DNA from: Aequorivita sp.
GTDB taxonomy: Bacteria > Bacteroidota > Bacteroidia > Flavobacteriales > Flavobacteriaceae
Direction: 5' to 3'
DNA length: 5,333 nt
Assembly (NCBI GenBank): GCA_020435865.1
Contig: JAGQYZ010000042.1
Coordinates: 1-5,333 of the forward strand
The position numbers and the translations under genes were made by a program. Below are positions 1 to 5,333 of this stretch, piece after piece. Positions within the stretch are counted from its first letter, which is position 1. Each line of letters starts with the position of its first letter. The notes under the pieces were generated by a model, which had not been told where the DNA came from, ran no database searches, and worked only from the letters and a program-made list of their open reading frames with translations.

Positions 1-265
1 CTTTGTTTCCTGCTTCCATAATTCCTGGACCACCACCAGTTATAACACCATAACCATTTTCTGTTATTTTTTTGGCGATACTTTCTGCCAATTTATAATA
101 CTTATTATTAGGTTTTGTGCGGGCAGAGCCAAAAATGGAAACACAAGGTCCAATACGACTCATTTTTTCATAACCACCTACAAACTCTCCCATAATCTTG
201 AATATGGCCCATGAATCATTTGTTTTTACCTGATTCCAGTTTTTTGGTATTTGTTCATCTCTCAT
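1..265 (-). CDS. LOG-family (TIGR00730-type) nucleotide phosphoribohydrolase, N-terminal part
   Basis: Only the first 88 codons are present; the gene continues past the left edge. The protein starts MRDEQIPKNW and shows two features of the LOG/'lysine decarboxylase-like' Rossmann fold. One is the first beta strand and phosphate-binding loop, CVSIFGSART (residues 41-50). The other is the glycine-rich stretch ITGGGPGIMEAGNK (75-88). Family members cleave the N-glycosidic bond of nucleoside 5'-monophosphates, releasing base and ribose 5-phosphate. The plant and some bacterial members activate cytokinins; in most bacteria the role is probably purine or pyrimidine nucleotide turnover in the cytoplasm. 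The old 'lysine decarboxylase' label is a misannotation. The catalytic PGGxGTxxE motif would lie outside the window, so activity cannot be judged. The ATG at 265-263 is chosen because the encoded N-terminus is typical of the family and no better upstream start is seen; no strong Shine-Dalgarno is visible. It follows uvrA by 55 bp on the same strand without a terminator, so co-transcription is likely. Family is confident; substrate is unknown. Confidence 0.88.
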   Translation of the reverse strand, partial: MRDEQIPKNWNQVKTNDSWAIFKIMGEFVGGYEKMSRIGPCVSIFGSARTKPNNKYYKLAESIAKKITENGYGVITGGGPGIMEAGNK

Positions 266-270
266 ACTTA

Positions 271-291
271 TTCAGTTCTCGGTTGTCAGTT
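271..291. repeat. Three tandem 7-bp units in the uvrA-LOG gap
   Basis: On the plus strand the units TTCAGTT, CTCGGTT and GTCAGTT follow each other without gaps; on the minus strand they read AACTGAC, AACCGAG, AACTGAA. The consensus is NTCRGTT. They fill the space just before the start codon of the LOG-family gene. No function can be assigned. The run may be a short repeat remnant or chance. Confidence 0.5.
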
Positions 292-320
292 TTCTTTATA
301 ATCAATGTTTCATCCAGCCT

Positions 321-3152
321 CTAATGTAATTCTTTTTTAAGGAATCGGGCGGTATAGCTTTTTTTGTCTTCAGCAATTTCTTCAGGCGTTCCCAAAGCCA
401 TAATTTTTCCTCCTTGCTTTCCACCTTCGGGACCTATGTCAATTATATAATCAACGGTTTTAATAACATCCAGATTATGCTCAATAATTAGCACGGTGTT
501 GCCTTTTTCAACTAATTTGTTCAATACAATCATCAATACCCGAATATCCTCAAAATGAAGTCCTGTGGTAGGTTCGTCCAGAATATAAAAAGTATTTCCG
601 GTATCGCGTTTGGAGAGCTCTGTCGCCAGTTTGATACGTTGCGCTTCGCCACCCGAAAGTGTTGTGGATTGTTGTCCAAGTGTAATATATCCTAAACCGA
701 CATCTTTAATCGTTTTTACTTTTCGGTGGATTTTGGGGATATTTTCAAAAAAGCTTGATGCCTCATTGATTGTCATATCCAAAACGTCATAAATCGATTT
801 TCCTTTGTAGCGAATTTCCAACGTTTCACGATTGAACCGTTTGCCCTGGCAAGTTTCGCATTCCACATACACGTCTGGCAAGAAATTCATTTCAATAACT
901 CTTAAACCAGCTCCTTTGCAGGTTTCGCAGCGTCCACCTGCAACATTGAAGCTAAATCGTCCAGGTTTGTAGCCACGGATCATAGCTTCAGGAGTTTTAG
1001 CAAAAAGATTCCTTATCTCTGAAAAAACACCAGTGTATGTAGCGGGATTGCTTCGCGGTGTTCTTCCAATTGGCGATTGGTTGATGTCTATTACTTTGTC
1101 AATGTTCTCAAGTCCTTCAATTTTTTTGTATGGCATTGGTTTTTTAACGCCGTTAAAAAAATGAGCGTTCAAAATAGGGTAGAGGGTCTCATTGATGAGA
1201 GTACTTTTTCCACTGCCCGAAACACCTGTAACGCCAATCATTTTGCCTAAAGGAAATGCTACTGAAATGTTTTTCAAATTGTTTCCTGAAGCCCCATTCA
1301 AGGTTAATGTTTTGCCATTCCCTTTTCTACGCTTCTTTGGAACTTCAATTTCTTTTTTTCCGTTTAGGTAATCTGCGGTAAGGGTATGGTGTTTTTTTAT
1401 TTCTTCGGGAGTTCCTTCAGAAACGATTTCGCCACCGTGCCTTCCTGCTGCAGGCCCAATGTCTATAACATGGTCGGCACTTTCAATCATTTCTTTATCG
1501 TGTTCCACTACAATTACCGAATTGCCGATTTCCTTTAATTGCTTCAGTGAATAAATCAATCGTTCATTGTCTCTTTGATGTAGGCCAATACTTGGCTCAT
1601 CTAAAATATAAAGCACGCCAACCAACTGCGAACCAATTTGCGTTGCCAAACGAATTCGCTGTGCCTCACCACCCGAAAGTGATTTTGAACTGCGATCCAA
1701 TGCCAAATATGTTAGACCAACATCTACCAAAAACTGAAGACGTGAACGGACTTCCTTAATAATTTCTGAAGCAATTTTCAGTTGGGTTTCTGAAAGATTT
1801 TTATCGAGGTTTTTAAACCATTCTGCCAGTTCCACCACATCCATGTGAGCCAGTTCGGCTATGTTTTTTTCGTTCACTTTAAAGTAAAGCGATTCTTTTC
1901 TAAGCCTTGTACCGTTGCATTCGGGACACGGAATTTTGTCCATATATTCCTTTGCCCAGCGTTTTAGGGAAGTGGATTCATTGGCATCAAATGTATTTTG
2001 AATAAAGGTGGCAACGCCTTCAAAATCTATTTTATAGCTTCGAGTAATGCCCAAGCTTTTGGACTCGATATCGAATTTTTCATTTCCCCCGAAAAAAATA
2101 ACGTCTTTTGCTTGTTGTGGAATGCTTTCAAAAGTATCGCTCATTTTAAAATTGAAGCGTTCCGAAATTAGTTCCAACTGTTTAAAAACCCAGCTATTTT
2201 TTTGCGGTCCGTGTGGCGCTAATGCCCCTTGTTTTATGGAAAGTTTCGGGTTTGGAACCAGTTTGTTGAGATTTACTTCATAAAGTTTGCCAAGCCCTTT
2301 GCAATTTGGGCACATCCCTTTTGGCGAGTTGAAGGAAAAATTGTTAGGCTCTGGGTTTGGATATGAAATTCCTGAAGATGGACACATTAAGGAACGGCTG
2401 AAATAGCGTGCCTCGCTAGTATCGTTGTCTAAAACCATCAAAACATCATCACCGTGGTACATTGCAGTGTTTATGGTTTCGGAAAGGCGTTTATCGTTAT
2501 CACTTCCTTCTGAAACCTTTAATCGGTCTATAACTATTTCAATATCGTGGGTTTTGTAACGGTCCACTTTCATTCCTTTTACAATATCGCGCACTTCACC
2601 ATCCACGCGTACTTTCAGAAAACCTTGTTTTGCAATCTGTTCAAAAAGCTCACGATAATGCCCTTTTCGTGAGCGAACTACAGGAGCAAGAATGCTCACT
2701 TTTTTATCTGCAAAATCTTCCAGAATAAGCTGTTTTATTTGCTCATCGCTATAACTGACCATTTTTTCGCCAGTATTGTAACTATACGCGTCACTTGCCC
2801 GGGCGTAGAAAAGGCGAAGAAAATCATAAATTTCAGTAATGGTGCCAACCGTGGAACGCGGACTCTTACTTGTAGTTTTTTGCTCAATAGCGATAACAGG
2901 GGAAAGTCCTTCAATTTTATCTACATCGGGGCGTTCCAAACTACCGAGAAATTGACGTGCATAAGCTGAAAAAGTTTCAATATAGCGGCGTTGTCCTTCT
3001 GCATAAATAGTATCAAACGCCAAAGAGGATTTCCCACTGCCTGAAAGACCTGTGATTACAACTAATTTTTCTCGTGGAATACGAACATCAATGTTCTTTA
3101 AGTTGTGGACGCGCGCACCCAAAACTTCAATATAATCCTCATTTTTTGACAT
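321..3152 (-). CDS. uvrA: UvrA, excinuclease ABC subunit A
   Basis: This is the damage-recognition ATPase of nucleotide excision repair: a UvrA dimer with UvrB scans DNA, loads UvrB at bulky lesions and leaves before UvrC incises. The product is 943 residues, close to the 940 of E. coli. Numbering from the ATG, the first ATPase half has Walker A GLSGSGKS (35-42), LSGGEAQR signature (492-499), Walker B with D518-E519, and switch His551. The second half has Walker A GVSGSGKS (643-650), signature (832-839), D859-E860 and His892. The UvrB-binding region (about 120-245) is present, which marks it as UvrA1 rather than the shorter UvrA2. The C-terminal zinc finger is intact (C742, C745, C765, C768). 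The first zinc site keeps C257, C281 and C284 but has Ser260 where E. coli has its second Cys. A further CxxC is at 409/412. The in-frame TTG three codons upstream (3161-3159) overlaps the -7 promoter element, so the ATG at 3152-3150 is preferred; [10 protein letters not shown] also matches the family N-terminus. The frame is unbroken. Confidence 0.98.
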   Translation of the reverse strand: MSKNEDYIEVLGARVHNLKNIDVRIPREKLVVITGLSGSGKSSLAFDTIYAEGQRRYIETFSAYARQFLGSLERPDVDKIEGLSPVIAIEQKTTSKSPRSTVGTITEIYDFLRLFYARASDAYSYNTGEKMVSYSDEQIKQLILEDFADKKVSILAPVVRSRKGHYRELFEQIAKQGFLKVRVDGEVRDIVKGMKVDRYKTHDIEIVIDRLKVSEGSDNDKRLSETINTAMYHGDDVLMVLDNDTSEARYFSRSLMCPSSGISYPNPEPNNFSFNSPKGMCPNCKGLGKLYEVNLNKLVPNPKLSIKQGALAPHGPQKNSWVFKQLELISERFNFKMSDTFESIPQQAKDVIFFGGNEKFDIESKSLGITRSYKIDFEGVATFIQNTFDANESTSLKRWAKEYMDKIPCPECNGTRLRKESLYFKVNEKNIAELAHMDVVELAEWFKNLDKNLSETQLKIASEIIKEVRSRLQFLVDVGLTYLALDRSSKSLSGGEAQRIRLATQIGSQLVGVLYILDEPSIGLHQRDNERLIYSLKQLKEIGNSVIVVEHDKEMIESADHVIDIGPAAGRHGGEIVSEGTPEEIKKHHTLTADYLNGKKEIEVPKKRRKGNGKTLTLNGASGNNLKNISVAFPLGKMIGVTGVSGSGKSTLINETLYPILNAHFFNGVKKPMPYKKIEGLENIDKVIDINQSPIGRTPRSNPATYTGVFSEIRNLFAKTPEAMIRGYKPGRFSFNVAGGRCETCKGAGLRVIEMNFLPDVYVECETCQGKRFNRETLEIRYKGKSIYDVLDMTINEASSFFENIPKIHRKVKTIKDVGLGYITLGQQSTTLSGGEAQRIKLATELSKRDTGNTFYILDEPTTGLHFEDIRVLMIVLNKLVEKGNTVLIIEHNLDVIKTVDYIIDIGPEGGKQGGKIMALGTPEEIAEDKKSYTARFLKKELH

Positions 3153-3158
3153 AGTTTG

Positions 3159-3166
3159 CAAAGGTA
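3159..3166 (-). promoter_or_regulatory. Likely uvrA promoter, Bacteroidota -7 element
   Basis: On the minus strand this reads TACCTTTG followed by C, a full match to the Bacteroidota -7 consensus TAnnTTTG used by the primary sigma factor. Only six bases (CAAACT) separate it from the uvrA ATG. At 18-20 bp upstream the sequence is TTCTTT (around 3185-3190), a poor match to the -33 TTTG element. No LexA-like palindrome was seen here. The motif match is direct; promoter activity is inferred. Confidence 0.6.
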
Positions 3167-3209
3167 CTCAATAGAAAGGAAAATAAAGAATGCATGACAT
3201 CTTGTAGGT

Positions 3210-3244
3210 GTTAATTTTTAATGAAGAATTAACAGTTAAAAATT
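3210..3244. repeat. Overlapping AT-rich inverted repeats after the membrane-protein gene
   Basis: Two inverted repeats share this stretch. GTTAATT (3210-3216) pairs with AATTAAC (3227-3233) and can extend inward as a hairpin with loop AATG. AATTTTTAA (3213-3221) pairs perfectly with TTAAAAATT (3236-3244), the latter touching the stop codon of the membrane-protein gene. The two pairings exclude each other. On the minus strand neither is followed by a T tract and both are almost pure A/T, so they are at best a weak terminator for the upstream gene; some read-through into uvrA is possible. Confidence 0.35.
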
Positions 3245-4257
3245 TAGCGATTTTCTTCTTTGGAAAGAAATACATGTAAGGTAATGGCGACAAAGAAAAT
3301 AGTACTTATTACTATGGAATAGCTTACAATGATAGCTAGGACTGAAAAATTGAGCATTAAATAGGTAAGAGGAAGCAATACGCCAAAGAGTATTAAAAGT
3401 AAAAAAACAATGTATGAATAATAAATTAACTGTGGGGTTTTTCTATTAATGTGGCTTTGGAATTGCGAGAGCTTTGGGATTATCTCTTTCGTTAAATATT
3501 CCAGTAGCTTTGCAAAAAATACTTCGTTAAATGAGGAATCTTCAAAAACTGTATTGTCTATGGTATTGGCAAGTGTTAGAATCTTTTCTCTGTGACGTTC
3601 AAAAACCGCATCTAAGTTTAGCGATTCTTTATAATTTCCATATTTATAACCAAAAATAAACCACAAGCCAGATCCACTTTTGTGCTCAACCCATTTTTCT
3701 ATAATACTGCTATCATAAAAAACGGGATAACTTATGGTTTCGGAAATATGTTTTTCGTTTGGGCTTGTCATTAACAAGGACTTCAATTCCAAATATAAGT
3801 TTTCAGTTTCGCCAAAATGATGGGTTTCTTGGAGAAAATCGATGGCTAGTTTTGACTTAGCTTTGTAAAACTCTTTTACATCAAAATAGGTGAGATTAGC
3901 GTATTCTTTTTCCATATACTCCTTTAGTCCAGGAAGCCAAATATCTGAGTTGAACAAGATTTCCGCAATCGTTCGGAAATTATGCATTTGTTGTGTTGTT
4001 TTGCTTATTTTCTCGAGTATTTTGGCCTTATAAGATTTTTGGGTCATTGTAGAAGAAGCCAAGAAAACCATTAAAATCGCCGATAAAAACACACTTATAC
4101 CAATATAAACAGAGGTAAGTTTATTTAGGGTTTCTTCAAAATTTTGAGTGCTTTGGTATTTGTCATAGAGAAAATAAATAAGACCTGCACAGATTGCCCC
4201 ACTTATCACAAACGCGATAATGGAATACAAATCCATAAACAGAGATTTATTTCTCAT
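3244..4257 (-). CDS. Unrecognised membrane protein with four predicted TM segments
   Basis: I do not recognise this 337-residue protein. Hydrophobic segments lie at about 10-31, 49-69, 277-300 and 303-331. They form one hairpin at each end around a soluble region of about 205 residues (71-276). The basic residues after segment 2 (QKSYKAKILEK) and at the extreme N-terminus place the central region and both ends in the cytoplasm by the positive-inside rule. The central region is rich in Lys, Glu and aromatic residues, looks mostly helical, and contains HKSGSGLWFIFGYKYGNYKE (192-211), the most distinctive stretch. There is no signal peptide, no metal-binding CxxC, no nucleotide-binding P-loop and no catalytic motif I can name. 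The ATG at 4257-4255 is chosen because it leaves a short charged N-terminus before segment 1; no strong Shine-Dalgarno is seen. A -7-like TGGCTTTG (4266-4273, one mismatch) lies 8 bp upstream. It is 91 bp ahead of uvrA on the same strand, but uvrA seems to have its own promoter, so a shared function is not implied. The intact frame and coherent topology support a real gene. Confidence 0.85.
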   Translation of the reverse strand: MRNKSLFMDLYSIIAFVISGAICAGLIYFLYDKYQSTQNFEETLNKLTSVYIGISVFLSAILMVFLASSTMTQKSYKAKILEKISKTTQQMHNFRTIAEILFNSDIWLPGLKEYMEKEYANLTYFDVKEFYKAKSKLAIDFLQETHHFGETENLYLELKSLLMTSPNEKHISETISYPVFYDSSIIEKWVEHKSGSGLWFIFGYKYGNYKESLNLDAVFERHREKILTLANTIDNTVFEDSSFNEVFFAKLLEYLTKEIIPKLSQFQSHINRKTPQLIYYSYIVFLLLILFGVLLPLTYLMLNFSVLAIIVSYSIVISTIFFVAITLHVFLSKEENR

Positions 4258-4458
4258 AAGCTAAACAAAGCCAAAAAGGCGGAAAAATAATAAAGTGGGG
4301 ATTTTTGAAAAAAATAGGTTTATTACATAGAAATGACTAACTTATTTCTGTAACAAGAGATAAAGAAAAGATTGTATATGTTCCCACAAAAGAAGAAATG
4401 AATACTTTTTTCAAAAGGTCTCGATCTAAATTTTCTAAAATCTCTTTGTTAATTCCCT

Positions 4459-4466
4459 CAAATCTA
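4459..4466 (-). promoter_or_regulatory. Candidate -7 element upstream of the membrane-protein gene
   Basis: The minus strand reads TAGATTTG, a full match to the Bacteroidota TAnnTTTG element. At a 19-bp spacing upstream lies TTTA (4486-4489), three of four bases of the -33 TTTG element. Transcription would start near 4453 and give the membrane-protein gene a leader of about 195 nt. In such AT-rich DNA a chance match is quite possible; the one-mismatch motif at 4266-4273 is a competing candidate. Confidence 0.35.
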
Positions 4467-4472
4467 ACCTTT

Positions 4473-4489
4473 TTTATTTGTCAAATAAA
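4473..4489. repeat. 17-bp perfect palindrome, possible operator
   Basis: The sequence TTTATTTGTCAAATAAA has 8-bp arms that match perfectly around a single central T. The one-base centre argues against an RNA hairpin terminator and no T tract follows on the minus strand. It overlaps the -33 position of the promoter-like motif at 4459-4466, the usual place for a dimeric regulator's operator. The cognate regulator is unknown. The palindrome is seen directly; the operator role is inferred. Confidence 0.45.
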
Positions 4490-4542
4490 CACCTTTCGAC
4501 ATAATGCAAAACATTTCGATTAAGCGTGCATAAATGACTGAT

Positions 4543-5333
4543 TTAATAGCCAACAGCTGTATCATCACCACGACTATCGGCACCTCCTTCAAGTTTTCCG
4601 TTGGGAAGTTTTAAAATGGCATCCACTTTTCCAATGATTGGATCGGCTTCTTTATTTTCAGGATAGCCTTTTTGCTTTAGCTCTTCAATTAAATTATTAG
4701 GAAACCGATTAAATTCATACCGAATGGCATCTGGTAACCATTGATGATGGAAGCGGGAAGCATCTACTGCTTCTTGCATGTTCATTTTAAATTCGTAAAC
4801 ATTTAAAATAGTTTGTGCTACTGAAGTGATAATTGTTGAACCACCAGGAGTTCCCACTACCATCCAAAGTTTTCCGTCTTTTTCAACAATGGTAGGTGTC
4901 ATGGAGCTTAACATACGTTTTTGGGGCGCAATGGCGTTTGCTTCTCCACCAACCAAACCATAAACATTTGGCTCACCTGGTTTGGCGCTGAAATCGTCCA
5001 TTTCATTATTTAAAAAGAAACCGAGTTCGTTTATATACAACAATGAACCGAATGTTGAATTGAGCGTAGTGGTAACTGCAACCGCATTTCCAAAGGAATC
5101 TACAATAGAAAAATGAGTCGTTTCCGGGCTTTCATAACCCATAATTATACCTGGTTTTATTTCAGAGGAAGGCGTTGCCGCTTCAAAGGAGAAATTTTTC
5201 ATTCTTTGGGAAAGATAGGATTCTGACATCAATGAATCTGATGGAATATTCACAAAATCAGGATCCCCTAAATAATAACTTCTGTCCGCATAAGCACGGC
5301 GTTCCGCCTCAGCCAAAACTTGAATGTATTTTT
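4543..5333 (-). CDS. ggt: Gamma-glutamyltransferase, C-terminal part with complete small subunit
   Basis: The last 262 codons are present; the gene continues past the right edge. It encodes an Ntn-hydrolase proenzyme that cuts itself into large and small subunits and hydrolyses or transfers the gamma-glutamyl group of glutathione and related peptides, usually in the periplasm. Visible sequence begins [20 protein letters not shown], the conserved end of the large subunit. The self-cleavage site and nucleophile is the first Thr of TTHFS (visible residue 71, codon 5121-5119, E. coli Thr391), giving a 192-residue small subunit against 190 in E. coli. The alignment to remembered E. coli GGT is gapless through the active site. 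T89 (Thr409), N91 (Asn411), D113 (Asp433), S142-S143 (Ser462-463) and G163-G164 (Gly483-484) are all kept. E. coli Gln430 is Glu110 here. The lid loop [12 protein letters not shown] (118-129), with the gating Tyr, is present. The in-frame TTG at 5316 is an internal Leu, not a start. Any signal peptide lies outside the window. The C-terminus ends DDTAVGY, as is typical. No promoter or operon partner can be seen. Confidence 0.96.
   Translation of the reverse strand, partial: KYIQVLAEAERRAYADRSYYLGDPDFVNIPSDSLMSESYLSQRMKNFSFEAATPSSEIKPGIIMGYESPETTHFSIVDSFGNAVAVTTTLNSTFGSLLYINELGFFLNNEMDDFSAKPGEPNVYGLVGGEANAIAPQKRMLSSMTPTIVEKDGKLWMVVGTPGGSTIITSVAQTILNVYEFKMNMQEAVDASRFHHQWLPDAIRYEFNRFPNNLIEELKQKGYPENKEADPIIGKVDAILKLPNGKLEGGADSRGDDTAVGY

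Larger units (their letters stand above)
4258..4542. other. 285-bp intergenic region, AT-rich, no confident gene
   Basis: This gap separates the gamma-glutamyltransferase stop from the membrane-protein start. It holds the palindrome and promoter-like motif listed separately. No hairpin followed by a T tract on the minus strand was found, so no clear terminator for the transferase gene is visible. A plus-strand open frame runs from 4341 to 4523 (60 codons; internal ATG at 4398 gives 41 codons) but is antiparallel to all neighbours, lacks a ribosome-binding site and resembles no family I know. I do not call it a gene. Confidence 0.6.

Noticed and set aside
610..792. Open frame of 60 codons on the plus strand inside uvrA
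   Set aside because: It is antisense to the conserved second signature and Walker B region of UvrA, and its translation shows no family features; the constraint comes from uvrA.
1547..2283. Two plus-strand open frames (1547-1759 and 2047-2283) inside uvrA
   Set aside because: Both are antisense shadows of conserved UvrA sequence with no plausible start context or recognisable product.
2739..2969. Plus-strand open frame of 76 codons opposite the uvrA N-terminal region
   Set aside because: It lies wholly opposite conserved UvrA codons and its translation ([20 protein letters not shown] at the start) matches nothing I know.
3159..3161. TTG as the uvrA start codon (three extra residues)
   Set aside because: It falls within the -7 promoter element, so it would probably not be in the transcript, and the downstream ATG gives the usual UvrA N-terminus.
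4270..4280. GCCAAAAAGGC hairpin upstream of the membrane-protein gene as a terminator
   Set aside because: The stem is only 3 bp and no T tract follows on the minus strand.
4473..4489. The 17-bp palindrome as a terminator of the gamma-glutamyltransferase gene
   Set aside because: A one-base centre forces loss of stem pairs in RNA, the arms are almost all A/T, and the minus strand continues with A and G rather than T.
5314..5316. TTG as the start of the gamma-glutamyltransferase gene
   Set aside because: Conserved family sequence (KYIQV) continues in frame upstream to the window edge, and the large subunit would be missing; the gene is cut by the edge, not short.

Overview
The window looks like chromosomal DNA from a low-GC member of the Bacteroidota, most likely class Flavobacteriia. 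Three things suggest this: the UvrA, LOG-family and gamma-glutamyltransferase sequences have a flavobacterial style; the DNA is AT-rich; and a good match to the Bacteroidota -7 promoter element (TAnnTTTG) sits just before uvrA. No tool was run, so the assignment rests on pattern recognition.

All four genes lie on the minus strand, so they are transcribed from high to low coordinates. In that order they are: (1) the C-terminal part of a gamma-glutamyltransferase (4543-5333), which enters from beyond the right edge and carries the whole catalytic small subunit; (2) a 285-bp intergenic region (4258-4542) with a 17-bp palindrome beside a promoter-like motif; (3) an unrecognised membrane protein of 337 residues with four predicted membrane segments (3244-4257); (4) a short AT-rich gap with overlapping inverted repeats and the likely uvrA promoter; (5) a complete uvrA of 943 codons (321-3152); (6) a 55-bp gap with three 7-bp repeat units; and (7) the first 88 codons of a LOG-family (TIGR00730-type) nucleotide phosphoribohydrolase (1-265), which runs off the left edge.

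The LOG-family gene is close enough behind uvrA, with no visible terminator between them, to be co-transcribed. uvrA appears to have its own promoter. The gamma-glutamyltransferase is separated by the longer gap and probably belongs to another unit. The products share no obvious pathway: glutathione or gamma-glutamyl peptide breakdown, an unknown membrane function, nucleotide excision repair, and nucleotide metabolism.

I see no mobile element, CRISPR array, tRNA or rRNA. The window is mostly ordinary housekeeping sequence. The points worth a second look are the orphan membrane protein, a possibly leaderless uvrA transcript, a missing zinc-ligand cysteine in UvrA, and the palindrome/promoter region at 4459-4489.
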